From Nitrincola tapanii (lineage in GTDB: Bacteria > Pseudomonadota > Gammaproteobacteria > Pseudomonadales > Balneatricaceae): a stretch of DNA of 64,000 nucleotides. This document shows, in pieces, positions 35,192 to 44,426 of the stretch. The stretch covers positions 186,001 to 250,000 of the forward strand of contig NZ_SMRS01000004.1 in NCBI RefSeq assembly GCF_008368715.1, given 5' to 3'. Numbering within the stretch: position 1 is the first letter of the stretch; each line of letters begins with the position of its first letter. Position numbers and translations under genes: made by a program. Below the pieces are notes generated by a model. That model saw only the letters and a list, made by a program, of their open reading frames with translations, was not told the origin of the DNA and did not search any database.

Positions 35192-37960
35192 ATGAAGGTC
35201 AGCCCGTTTCATCAGCAGCTACGTGAAGATTACCGTCAGTTTATTCAACAGGGCCTTGCCAGTCAGGATGCGCAAAGTTGTTTACGTCTGGATCTGCACT
35301 GTCATGATGCCAACAGTGATGTACCGGATGAGCTCTGGGGGCGGTTACTGGGTTTGCCGGAAACTTGGCTCAAAACGAAAGACCTCGTACAACAGTTACA
35401 AGGTGCTGGCTGCCAGGCTCTGACCATCACCAATCATAATAATGCACGCTCCTGCTGGGCTTTAATGGAGCAGGGCTTGGATATTCTCGCGGCGGCTGAA
35501 TTCACCTGCCATTTTCCCGATGGTCATTTGAGTGTTCATGTTCTCACCTATGGGTTTACGCCGGAACAGGAGGGGCGTTTACAGCGCCTGCGCCATAATA
35601 TCTATGAGTTTTTGGCTTATACCCGTTTGCATCATCTGCCGACGGTACTGCCGCATCCTCTGTTTTTTTATTCTAAACGCCAAAAAATAGATCCCAGACT
35701 TCTAGACAGGTTGGCGATTCTCTTTGAGCGTTTTGAAGTGCTCAATGGTCAGCGTGGAGTTTGGCAGAACCAGCTTACGCGTGCTTGGGTGGAAAGTTTG
35801 ACACCTGAGCGCTTAGATAGGCTCAGTCGTGAGCAAGGCATTGCCCTGGATGAGTTTTGCCAGCATCCCTATCGTAAAGTGATGACCGGGGGGTCGGATG
35901 ATCATAATGGCATTTTTGCGGGACACTGCGGGACTCAGTTGTGGGTGCCCAATCTACAACAAGTGCTCAAGGATCAGCCGGCCTCTCAGCTCGCCTTGCA
36001 GGCGCTGCGTGAAGGACACTGTGTTCCTTATGGCGATCCCGGTGGCAGTGAACGCTTAACCACGAGTTTTTTGGATTATTTTGCGCAGGTGGCGCTGAAT
36101 ATGGAAGATCCGGGGTTATTGCGTCTGTTTATGCATCAGGGACCGATGCAGGACAAACTCTTGTGTTTGGGCGTGAGCAACGTCATGCAGGAGCTGCGTC
36201 GTCATCGTTACACACTAACTTTTCTGCATACTTTTCATAAATCCTTGGCGGGTAAGCGTCCTAAGCTATGGACCAGCCTCGGGGTGAGTCGAGAATTCAA
36301 ACCGGTTTTAAAGCGCGTAAAACAGATCGCGCGCACACGTCGTCAACAACCTGAATATTTAACACAGTGTTTAGAAGAAAGTATTCCAGGTTTGTTCACA
36401 GATATCAGTCGTATTCTGTTTGCGCGTCTGGGGGAGGAGTGGGCGCGGGTTTCGACGCAGACAAAAGCCTGTGGTTCTTTGGATCAGTTGTTAAGCCATT
36501 TGGAGATGCCAACCTCTTTGCGAAGCCTGTTTGGTGCCGAACGGCAAACGCCTAAGAGTATGAACTCAGTCAATCTTCTGCGCTGGATGGATCGTTTAAC
36601 CTTCCCCTCTCTGGCCGGAGCGGTGACGGCAGGGGCTTCGTTTGCCGGAACTCAGGTGTTATATGCTAATCGTGAGTTTTTGAATCAGCTTGCAGATGAG
36701 CTGAATACGCATCAGCACCCACAAAGAGTGCTGTGGCTGACAGATAGTTTTCAAGGGAGTAACGGTGTATCGGCTGTTTTAAAAACACTTTTGCAGGAAG
36801 TGCGTGAGCGCCATCTGCCGATCGATCTTCTCGTGTGTGATCCAGAGTTAAACACTCAAGCCCATCTGCAAGTTGTCAGACCCTTGCAATCTATCCCTTT
36901 AGAACCCTTATCGGATCAAGTCTTACACCTGCCGGATCTGCTCGAAATCCAGCGCTTGTTTGAACAGGGTGGTTATGATCGTATTGTCTGTTCAACGGAG
37001 CTGGTGATGGGATTGGTCGCGCTCTATCTTAAGCAGGCCTACTCGGTTCCGGCGAGTTTTTATCTACACACCGATTGGCTGAGTTATTTTGAACAAACCC
37101 AGCCGCATCATCGACAGCACTTAGATCGATTACGCCGCTTGTTACGACTGTTTTATCAACAGTTTGATCAACTACTGGTTTTAAATACGGCACAAGCTCA
37201 ATGGTTAAGTTCAGAGGCGATGAATATACCGGTGGAGAAGGTGAAGCTGACGCGACACTGGGTCAACCAGGTCTTCCAGCCGCTACGTGATCAAGCCGGG
37301 AAGATAGGTCTCGTTAAGGATGAGGTATTGCTTTATGTTGGGCGCTTGAGTGATGAAAAGGGCGTCAAACAATTACCGGCACTGTTTGCTCAGATCAAGG
37401 CGCGTTTTCCCAAGGCGCAACTTTGGATTGCCGGTGATGGGCCGTTAAAAGCAGAGTTGGAAGCACAAATGCCACATGCGCGTTTTTTAGGTTGGTTGCC
37501 CATCTCGAGCCTAGTCGAAATTTATCAGCAGGCGAGTCTGCTGGTGTTGCCCTCGCGCTTTGATACCTTCGGTTGTGTGGTGTTGGAAGCGCTGAGCTGT
37601 GGTTTACCGGTTGTGGCTTATCGTGACAAGGGACCGCAGGATATCCTTCAGCATGAAATCTGTGGCTACTTGGTCGAGAGTGAGCAAGAGATGCTGCACG
37701 CCTGTATGACCTATTTCAGTTGTCCACCCTTGCATGCCGCCATGCGCGAAGCGGCTTTTCAACGTGCACAAAGCTATCAAGCTGGAGAAATTCTGGCGAA
37801 GCTGTTGTCTGATCTGGGTTTAGGCCAGCATACCTCGACATCAATGATGCCAATTAAGGGCATGAGTCTAGAGGCGGTTTCTAGTGATGGGGTGGCCGCT
37901 TTAGAAAGGGCAGTTGTTAAGGTTGGAGTCGCAGAGGAAAGAGCGGCTGAGCGTCTCTGA
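35192..37960 (+). CDS. PHP-domain and GT4 glycosyltransferase fusion protein
   Basis: 922 aa. The N-terminal third is a PHP metal-dependent phosphoesterase-like domain: LDLHCHDANSD (near 34), TITNHNNARS (near 78), AAEFTCHF (near 95), LPHPLFFYS (near 152) and GGSDDHNGIF (near 234). The C-terminal part (about 505-885) is a GT-B fold of family 4: LTDSFQGSNGVS, YLHTDWLSYF, LLYVGRLSDEKGVKQL, and PSRFDTFGCVVLEALSCGLP, the EX7E-type donor site. Substrate is unknown; a role in surface glycan or glycolipid synthesis is inference. GGGGAG precedes the ATG. Its last 60 bases overlap the converging gene at 37901. Confidence 0.83.
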   Translation: MKVSPFHQQLREDYRQFIQQGLASQDAQSCLRLDLHCHDANSDVPDELWGRLLGLPETWLKTKDLVQQLQGAGCQALTITNHNNARSCWALMEQGLDILAAAEFTCHFPDGHLSVHVLTYGFTPEQEGRLQRLRHNIYEFLAYTRLHHLPTVLPHPLFFYSKRQKIDPRLLDRLAILFERFEVLNGQRGVWQNQLTRAWVESLTPERLDRLSREQGIALDEFCQHPYRKVMTGGSDDHNGIFAGHCGTQLWVPNLQQVLKDQPASQLALQALREGHCVPYGDPGGSERLTTSFLDYFAQVALNMEDPGLLRLFMHQGPMQDKLLCLGVSNVMQELRRHRYTLTFLHTFHKSLAGKRPKLWTSLGVSREFKPVLKRVKQIARTRRQQPEYLTQCLEESIPGLFTDISRILFARLGEEWARVSTQTKACGSLDQLLSHLEMPTSLRSLFGAERQTPKSMNSVNLLRWMDRLTFPSLAGAVTAGASFAGTQVLYANREFLNQLADELNTHQHPQRVLWLTDSFQGSNGVSAVLKTLLQEVRERHLPIDLLVCDPELNTQAHLQVVRPLQSIPLEPLSDQVLHLPDLLEIQRLFEQGGYDRIVCSTELVMGLVALYLKQAYSVPASFYLHTDWLSYFEQTQPHHRQHLDRLRRLLRLFYQQFDQLLVLNTAQAQWLSSEAMNIPVEKVKLTRHWVNQVFQPLRDQAGKIGLVKDEVLLYVGRLSDEKGVKQLPALFAQIKARFPKAQLWIAGDGPLKAELEAQMPHARFLGWLPISSLVEIYQQASLLVLPSRFDTFGCVVLEALSCGLPVVAYRDKGPQDILQHEICGYLVESEQEMLHACMTYFSCPPLHAAMREAAFQRAQSYQAGEILAKLLSDLGLGQHTSTSMMPIKGMSLEAVSSDGVAALERAVVKVGVAEERAAERL

Positions 37961-38626
37961 CCAGAGCTGTATTTCGCTTTCCGGTAGTCCGATGCCCACC
38001 ACGGAGGTGAAGGGAATGGTGCGCCAAGATTTGCTCAGGATATACAGTGTGCGTTCACCTTGAACGACACGTGTCAGGAGTATCTCGCCCCAAGGCGCTC
38101 CCTCTACCTGACCACACCAGCTTGCTTGCATGGCGCTGGGATAGTTGGGTGCTTGCAGAGCACTGCTTGTCTGTACTGGGAGAGAATGGAAGGCGCTGAA
38201 ATGACAATGACGTGATAGGTGTTCAGCTTGCTGGCGCAAGTAAGCGGCAGGTTGCATCTGCACACCTTCCAATAATTGAAAGGCCAACATCTCACGCCAA
38301 TTAAGTAGGGTTTGGCCGAGAGGTGCCCACTCTTCAAGGCCGCGTTGATCTTCCCAGCCACGGTGTAGGGTGTGCCAGTTGGCAGGGATGTAAGCGTTGA
38401 GAACTTCACCGGCACCCTGCTGTAGAACAGAAGGTGTGGCCAGAAAGCGATAACCGGCGTTTAGATTCTCTTGGCTGGAAACAAAAGAGGAGGACAATAG
38501 CAGGTAAATCCCAACCACCCAAAGACTGGAGCGTCTCACCTGCCTAGCCCAAGCACGCTGATGCGTATCGAGTAGGACACCTAAGAGAGAAGGGCCTTGA
38601 TTAGACAGCACAGGCATGGGCTTCAC
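37901..38626 (-). CDS. Unrecognised membrane-anchored or exported protein
   Basis: 241 aa. A hydrophobic segment at about 34-50 (SLWVVGIYLLLSSSFVSS) preceded by Arg/Lys suggests a membrane anchor or uncleaved signal; the remainder is predicted extracytoplasmic, with Cys pairs (SRHCHF, SWCGQV, FLCDSNLNNC) that could form disulfides. I recognise no family. It lies 14 bases downstream of the M23 peptidase gene on the same strand, so it may be co-transcribed with that envelope enzyme. Its 3' end overlaps the converging glycosyltransferase by 60 bases. Confidence 0.6.
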   Translation of the reverse strand: MKPMPVLSNQGPSLLGVLLDTHQRAWARQVRRSSLWVVGIYLLLSSSFVSSQENLNAGYRFLATPSVLQQGAGEVLNAYIPANWHTLHRGWEDQRGLEEWAPLGQTLLNWREMLAFQLLEGVQMQPAAYLRQQAEHLSRHCHFSAFHSLPVQTSSALQAPNYPSAMQASWCGQVEGAPWGEILLTRVVQGERTLYILSKSWRTIPFTSVVGIGLPESEIQLWSETLSRSFLCDSNLNNCPF

Positions 38627-38640
38627 CTTCAGAGTTGGAA

Positions 38641-40026
38641 TCAGCTGCCAGGCTGATTCGCATCCTGTCTTTGTGCAATCTGTTCCTGAGAGGCGGTATC
38701 CATGATACTCACCAACTGATTCACCTGCTCATTAAACTTTGCCAACTGCTCGCGTGGAACCGATTTGGCTAAAGGTAGGCTGGCGGTCATGGCGTTCACA
38801 GGACGACCATTTACATGCAGCTCAAAGTGCAGGTGAGGGCCGGTTGAGCGTCCGGTATTACCGGATAACGCGATACGCTCACCACGCTTCACCGTATCGC
38901 CGCGCTTAACCAATTGGCGATGTAGATGCAAATAACGAGTTTTGTAGGTGCTGCCATGCTGAATCTCAATGTAGCGTCCAGCAAAAGGATGGTTTTCAAC
39001 GCGAGTGACCACACCATCACCAATCGAAACGACAGGCGTACCAATCGGCATCGCAAAGTCTGTACCGTTATGCGGTGAAACACGGCGTGTTACGGGATGT
39101 AAGCGTCTGGGATTAAAAGGCGAGCTGATGCGATAGTTTTGATCATGCGGCAGGCGGCGGAAGGCACGTGTTAAGCTCTCGCCCTTGGCATCATAGTAGT
39201 TACCATCTTCAAACAGGAAAGCGGTGTAAGCACGGTTATTTTGTTGTAAGCGAATGGCTTGAATTTGTGACTGCCCAGTCGCTTCTGTCTCAACGAATTG
39301 TGCTTTGCGGATCACCTGGAAGCGATCACCGGCACGGATATGGCGATTAAAATCGATCTGCTCGCCCATCAGTTTGTTGACTTCGAGAATCTCACTTTTG
39401 CTCAAGCCAGCACGAATGGCTGACACATAAAAGCTGCCATAGATTTCACCGCTGACAATCTGCTGCTCCCAGCTGCCAGGAATGAGCTTCTCTTCAAATT
39501 CAAAGTTGTTTTCATCCACACGGCGGTAGATCACACGATTGCCAGCATGGATATACAGCTCCATCTCTTCTAGATGGCCTGTTTCGACATCTTTACGGAA
39601 TGTCAGGTGGTTGCCAGGACGCAAAATATCGAGCGCCAACAGCTGTTCATCGGCGGCCAGGATCTGATGCATGATCGTCTGGCCGACTGCAGCCTTGTCA
39701 AAAATTGTACTCAGCGTATCACCCTGTTGAATGCTGTAGTGAAAAACACCGGGTTCCGCTTGGCGGGCATTGAGGCTGGCTAAGAATTCAGACTCATCTA
39801 AGAAAAGATTGTGATTAAAGAAGTCGTGTTGCAGGTCTTCATCGCGGATCAGCGCTGAATGATCCAACAGTTCAGAAGCTGTCCAAGCGCTTTGTTCATC
39901 ATGCGAAGATTCAGGCCAAAGAAGTGCCGTGAGTGTAATCGCTGTGACGACCGCAAGGGCACCAAGATGCATCACGGGCAATCCTTGCAGGCGGTTCTTG
40001 GTATTTTGAGGCAGGTTTAATTGCAT
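38641..40026 (-). CDS. mepM: M23 family peptidoglycan endopeptidase, MepM-like
   Basis: 461 aa from the ATG reading MQLNLPQNTK. A membrane anchor lies at about 18-38. Then an OapA/LysM-like region (about 85-170, YSIQQGDTLSTIFDKAAVGQ), a spacer, and a C-terminal lysostaphin-type M23 domain with RVSPHNGTDFAMPIGTPV and the HxH motif HLHFELHVNG. MepM cleaves D,D-crosslinks to allow cell-wall expansion. All zinc-site residues appear present. It is divergent from the DUF294 gene and shares a structured intergenic region with it. Confidence 0.9.
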   Translation of the reverse strand: MQLNLPQNTKNRLQGLPVMHLGALAVVTAITLTALLWPESSHDEQSAWTASELLDHSALIRDEDLQHDFFNHNLFLDESEFLASLNARQAEPGVFHYSIQQGDTLSTIFDKAAVGQTIMHQILAADEQLLALDILRPGNHLTFRKDVETGHLEEMELYIHAGNRVIYRRVDENNFEFEEKLIPGSWEQQIVSGEIYGSFYVSAIRAGLSKSEILEVNKLMGEQIDFNRHIRAGDRFQVIRKAQFVETEATGQSQIQAIRLQQNNRAYTAFLFEDGNYYDAKGESLTRAFRRLPHDQNYRISSPFNPRRLHPVTRRVSPHNGTDFAMPIGTPVVSIGDGVVTRVENHPFAGRYIEIQHGSTYKTRYLHLHRQLVKRGDTVKRGERIALSGNTGRSTGPHLHFELHVNGRPVNAMTASLPLAKSVPREQLAKFNEQVNQLVSIMDTASQEQIAQRQDANQPGS

Positions 40027-40158
40027 GTCGGATCCGGTTTCTCTGCAATTAGCAATTTGAACTATCAAGGCGATACATTATCACTATATCTGCAAGGGGA
40101 ATGCAATCATCAGGCCGCATTCAAAGTGTAAAGTTTTTGATATAACTCAGATAAAAAG

Positions 40159-40212
40159 TGATAGCACCTGATTTTACATGGGAATCTGACGGATTCTACC
40201 TCGGTGCTATCA
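40159..40212. promoter_or_regulatory. Nested inverted repeat in the mepM/DUF294 divergent region
   Basis: Outer arms TGATAGCACC (40159-40168) and GGTGCTATCA (40203-40212) are perfect complements; inner arms GAATC and GATTC surround TGACG. Read on the minus strand the structure is followed by CTTTTTATC, so it could terminate leftward transcripts; alternatively the two arms are a pair of operator half-sites. Confidence 0.5.
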
Positions 40213-40294
40213 GACTTTTGGCCTAAAGCGATTGGCAGGATTAAGGGGTATAACAAAGAAAAAATAAAAATAGATGAGTAAAAGGATGATAAAC

Positions 40295-41428
40295 ATGCCA
40301 AGGTCAGAGTCGAGCTGGCGTCGCTTATTTGCAACAGAGAGTCTGCCCGCGACTGAGCAATGGCCCGAGATGCTGCAAGGGTTACGACAAGCCTTCTTAG
40401 ATTTGGGACCCCAGCCTAGCTTGCAAGACGCTAAAGCCTGGCAGTTGGCTCTGGTGCAGGCGCTACGTGAATTGAGTTTACCTGCCTATCTGATTGCTCA
40501 ATTGATCAGTGATCACAATGACTGGATTTATCGGCATACACTGCGTGAGTCTCTGGCCGAGATGGCGGTTCAAGGTTGGGGAGAAGCGCCCTGTCGGTTT
40601 GCGGTCTTAACCCTGGGTTCGGGTGCGCGTCATGAAAGCTTGCTGCGCCCTGATCAAGATAATGCCATGATCATCGAAGACTATCCGGATGATCGTCACA
40701 ATGAAATTGATACCTGGTTCCAGAGTTTGGCTGAGCGTTTTACTGAACGTTTGGATTTGGCCGGTATTCCCTTGTGTAAAGGCCATGTCATGGCGCGCTG
40801 GCCTTTATGGCGCAAAAGCTTATCGCAATGGACCCAGCAGATGCGCTTATGGACGGGACGCCGTTTGGTGCGCCAAGTTCAGTTCTCCAATATTTTTCTA
40901 GACTTTAATACGGTGTACGGTGATCCCGAGCTGACCGAAACCTTACGTTCATCCATCTTACAGATGATGCCACGCGCCGGATTGTTTCTCGATGAAATGG
41001 CAGAACTGATGACGGAAACGCCTGTGGCCTTAGATCGTTTTGAGCGTTTGGTTGCTGATGGTAAAGAGGCTCCGCATCAGCAAGCGTTAAATTTAAAGCG
41101 CCAGGGATTATTACCCCTGCAAAGCGCGCTGCGTTTGTTGGCGCTGAAGCGGCAGCTGCCCGAAATCGATTGTTTGAGTCGGATTGAGGCTTTGCAGCAA
41201 GAGGGCAGTCTGAAAAAAACGCTGGCAGTGGATGTGACGCAAGCTTTTCATGTTTTTATCACTTATTTGTTGGAGGCGCAGCTGCAGGCTCTGGAGCAAG
41301 GACGTCAGGCTGATGGTTGGATAGATCTGCGTCCGCTCACTCGCCAGCAGCAACAAACGCTGCGTCTGGCGATGCTGGCCGTGCGTGATCTACAGCGCCT
41401 AGCGGCACACAGTAAAACCTTGTCCTAG
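40295..41428 (+). CDS. DUF294-type nucleotidyltransferase-like protein
   Basis: 377 aa from the ATG with AAAGGA at eight bases; earlier ATGs at 40274 and 40286 are less favourable. A helical N-terminal part (about 1-105) precedes a nucleotidyltransferase-fold domain with VLTLGSGARHESLLRPDQDN (Gly-Ser and Asp-x-Asp metal site), then the DUF294 C-terminal helical domain. Related proteins often have cNMP-binding and CBS domains in front; these are absent here. Family members commonly lie beside SLC5-type sensor kinases and DnaQ-type exonucleases, as here. Biochemical activity is unknown. Confidence 0.82.
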   Translation: MPRSESSWRRLFATESLPATEQWPEMLQGLRQAFLDLGPQPSLQDAKAWQLALVQALRELSLPAYLIAQLISDHNDWIYRHTLRESLAEMAVQGWGEAPCRFAVLTLGSGARHESLLRPDQDNAMIIEDYPDDRHNEIDTWFQSLAERFTERLDLAGIPLCKGHVMARWPLWRKSLSQWTQQMRLWTGRRLVRQVQFSNIFLDFNTVYGDPELTETLRSSILQMMPRAGLFLDEMAELMTETPVALDRFERLVADGKEAPHQQALNLKRQGLLPLQSALRLLALKRQLPEIDCLSRIEALQQEGSLKKTLAVDVTQAFHVFITYLLEAQLQALEQGRQADGWIDLRPLTRQQQQTLRLAMLAVRDLQRLAAHSKTLS

Positions 41429-41447
41429 GGGGACATTAGGGAGTGGG

Positions 41448-44231
41448 TTAGGGAGAAGGCTCTGTTGTGACGGCATCGAGATCCTGTGCCTGAGCCGGAG
41501 GCGGAATTCTAGGCAGCTCGAGAATGACATTAGCCCCACCGAGATCAGCCGGCTCATCTATCCAGAGTCGCCCGCCATGATGCGCCACAATACCACGGCA
41601 GATCGGCAAGCCTAGGCCAGTGCCACGAGGCCGTCCTTTAGGGCGGGCTTGATTCCCCTGTTCGACTTGGTGAAACTTCTCAAAAACCTTTTCTCTTTCC
41701 GATTCTGGAATGCCCTCACCATTGTCTTCGACCTCCAGGCGGAGGTGACGACCGACTTGGCTGAGGGAAACGCTGACTTCACCCGCGCCTGTTTTCGCAA
41801 ATTTACGTGCGTTTTCCAGCAAATTAATCAGTACCTGATGTAAACGATCGGGATCCGCACTGACCCAGGGATCCTGGGCCTGATGTGTAAAGGTGAGGGT
41901 AACACCGCCGTCCTCATACAGGCGTGCCACGGCATCGCGTGTTTGCTGAACCACTTCGACCAGATTCAGTTTTTGCAAATTCAGGGTCATACGTCCCGAT
42001 TCGAGGCGGGCAAGATCCAGAATCTCTTCAATCAGGCGGGATAACCGCTCACTTTCCCGCACAATCACTTCCAGAAAATGCTGACGCTTGGTAGCGGGTA
42101 AATCGGGGGTGTCGCGTAGAATTTCAGCGAATGCACGTATGGAGGTGAGGGGGGTGCGTAGCTCATGGCTGACCATCGCCACAAACTCGTCTTTGAGTCG
42201 ATCCAGTTCGCGTAAGCGATCATTCGCTTCTTTTAACTCTTGACCAATGCGCGTCAACTCTTCGGATTTTTGCTCAAGGCGGCGATTGTATTCCAGAGTT
42301 TGTGAAGTGGTATCGAGGATGCTAAGCACAGCCTGTAGATCAAGGGCTTCACCACGCACGACGGAGTTAATCAACACCCGTGCCGAGGCGCTGCCCAACG
42401 CTCCCGCCAGCTGTTTTTCGGCTTGGTGAATCATCTCTGAGGGCGCTGGATCTTGATCGTCACAAAGATCGCCTTCACATTGGAAGGGTGCAAATAAACG
42501 CTCCGTGGCTTGTGCGCCCAGATAACGATGCACCAGTTGGCGTAGTTCACCTCGACTGGTATGGCCTTGCCAAACAGGGGTGTGCAGATGTTCATTCTGA
42601 AGGGCATCGGTAAAGAGGACCGCTTGCGTTTGTTCGAGGCGGCTGGGTTGGGTGAATTGTGAAACCAGCAAAATCAAGCCTATATTGACTAACATACTCC
42701 AGAACAGGGAGTGACTGTAAATATCCAAACCTTGCAGCCCAAAAAGCTGGTAGGGACGCAGAGCTTCAATACCAAAGGGGCCGGCTGTAATCAAACTCAT
42801 TTCCAGCCAACCGGATTGAGCAAAACCTGGAATTAATAAGGTGTGGCCCCAGACAAGAATGCCGCCCATCAAGCCGGCTGCCGCTGCAATACGAGTAGCT
42901 CCTCGCCAATAGAGTCCGATCAAAAGGGCTGGTGCAAATTGTGCAGCTGCCGCAAAAGACACCAGCCCGATGGTAACCAGGCTGTAAGAGTCTCCGATCA
43001 GTGCATGATAGAGATAACCGAGAAACAGAATAAACAGGATCGCGACACGGCGGATGCCTAATAACCAGCCACTGAGATCATACAGATGATCCAGATGCAG
43101 GTGGCGCCAGCGCAGCAGAAGCGGCATCACCAACTGGTTGCTGATCATGGTGGAAAGTGCGATGGTTTCAACGATGACCATCCCCGTGGCCGCCGATAAC
43201 CCGCCGATAAAGACCAGCAGAGGTAAAAACTCCAAGCCCGCTGCGAGCGGTAAGGTGAGGACAAAACTGTCCGGTGTCTGGGCGGCCTCGCCCAGCATTA
43301 ACCCTGCCAGCGCCACGGGAATGACAAAGATATTGATGGCGAGCAGATAGAGTGGAAACAACCAGGAAGCGCGCTTGATATGGCGCTCATCGACATTCTC
43401 TACCACCATGACTTGAAATTGGCGTGGCAAAGTTAAAAAAGCGAGGGTGGAAAGGATGAGCAGCCCAACCCAGCCCGCGGCTCCGCCGGGGACGTTATCT
43501 AGGCCCAGAAGGTGCAGAAGTTTTGGGTCCTCGGCAGCACGTGCAAAAAGATCCACGGGGCCTTGATAGAGCACAAAGGTGACAAAGATGCCAACGGCCA
43601 GGAATGCCAGGAGTTTGATTAGGGATTCAAACGCGATGGCTGTGACCATCCCTTCATGGCGCTCACTGGCATCGAGTTGGCGTGTCCCAAATAAGATGAT
43701 GAAAACGGCTAATACCAGCGCGATCCAGAAAGACTTGTCGGCAAAAAACAGGCTCTCCGCATGCTGAAGCGAGGTTTGAGCAGGATAGTCGATCAGGATG
43801 GCATAGCTGACGGTAATCGCTTTGAGTTGTAGCGCGATATAAGGAATGATGCCAATCACCGCAATCAGGGCGACCAGGGCGCCGATACTTTGGCTTTTAC
43901 CGTAGCGTGCACTGATAAAGTCCGCGATTGAGGTGAGGCGCTGGGCGCGGGCAATGCGCACCATTTTTCGAATCAACATCCAACCGCACAGCATGGCGAG
44001 TGTAGGGCCGAGGTAGATGAGTAAAAAGCTAGGGCCGGCTTCGGTGGCACGTCCGACGCTGCCGTAAAAAGTCCAGGCGGTACAGTAGACCGCAATTGAG
44101 AGAGCATACACACTAGATGAACCGATCAGGGAGCGGCCTTGTTCGGCCCGCCGATCTCCGATGGCGGCGATTAAAAACAGCAGTGCCAGATAACCAAAGG
44201 CCACAACCAGAACGATGGCTTCATTGCGCAT
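41448..44231 (-). CDS. crbS: SLC5 symporter-STAC-histidine kinase, CrbS-like
   Basis: 927 aa. Residues about 1-540 form a sodium:solute symporter module of about 13 helices (LTSIADFISARYGKSQSIGA near 98). A STAC linker domain follows (about 565-655), then a coiled coil and kinase core: His689 in MVSHELRTPL, N box NLLENARKFA, G1 DNGEGIP, G2 GTGLGLPI, all intact. Unlike some relatives there is no C-terminal receiver. CrbS proteins control acetate use through a LuxR-type regulator CrbR, which is not in this window. The start overlaps the small upstream gene by 11 bases. The symbol is by architecture and context. Confidence 0.85.
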   Translation of the reverse strand: MRNEAIVLVVAFGYLALLFLIAAIGDRRAEQGRSLIGSSSVYALSIAVYCTAWTFYGSVGRATEAGPSFLLIYLGPTLAMLCGWMLIRKMVRIARAQRLTSIADFISARYGKSQSIGALVALIAVIGIIPYIALQLKAITVSYAILIDYPAQTSLQHAESLFFADKSFWIALVLAVFIILFGTRQLDASERHEGMVTAIAFESLIKLLAFLAVGIFVTFVLYQGPVDLFARAAEDPKLLHLLGLDNVPGGAAGWVGLLILSTLAFLTLPRQFQVMVVENVDERHIKRASWLFPLYLLAINIFVIPVALAGLMLGEAAQTPDSFVLTLPLAAGLEFLPLLVFIGGLSAATGMVIVETIALSTMISNQLVMPLLLRWRHLHLDHLYDLSGWLLGIRRVAILFILFLGYLYHALIGDSYSLVTIGLVSFAAAAQFAPALLIGLYWRGATRIAAAAGLMGGILVWGHTLLIPGFAQSGWLEMSLITAGPFGIEALRPYQLFGLQGLDIYSHSLFWSMLVNIGLILLVSQFTQPSRLEQTQAVLFTDALQNEHLHTPVWQGHTSRGELRQLVHRYLGAQATERLFAPFQCEGDLCDDQDPAPSEMIHQAEKQLAGALGSASARVLINSVVRGEALDLQAVLSILDTTSQTLEYNRRLEQKSEELTRIGQELKEANDRLRELDRLKDEFVAMVSHELRTPLTSIRAFAEILRDTPDLPATKRQHFLEVIVRESERLSRLIEEILDLARLESGRMTLNLQKLNLVEVVQQTRDAVARLYEDGGVTLTFTHQAQDPWVSADPDRLHQVLINLLENARKFAKTGAGEVSVSLSQVGRHLRLEVEDNGEGIPESEREKVFEKFHQVEQGNQARPKGRPRGTGLGLPICRGIVAHHGGRLWIDEPADLGGANVILELPRIPPPAQAQDLDAVTTEPSP

Positions 44232-44424
44232 CTTGGCGCTCCAGTATCCAGGCGGCCAAGCCGATTAAACCCAACCAAATCAAAAACAGCCAGGCTGGTA
44301 GCCAAGAGAGTCCGTGACTAGAGGGACGATCCAGCAAAAGTAGTAGAGGGGGGGTGAACAGCAGCAGCCCTAGCAGAGTGAGTGACAATAAGCGACTGGT
44401 GAGGCGTGAGGGCGGCTGCAGCAT
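44221..44424 (-). CDS. Small two-helix membrane protein in the CrbS operon
   Basis: 67 aa with hydrophobic segments at about 10-30 and 42-61, Arg-rich N-terminus and a charged end (LERQDAQ). It sits between the exonuclease fusion (two bases upstream) and the symporter-kinase (11-base overlap), which argues it is translated. No family recognised. It may be an accessory subunit for the symporter module; that is inference from position. Confidence 0.7.
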   Translation of the reverse strand: MLQPPSRLTSRLLSLTLLGLLLFTPPLLLLLDRPSSHGLSWLPAWLFLIWLGLIGLAAWILERQDAQ

Positions 44425-44426
44425 GG

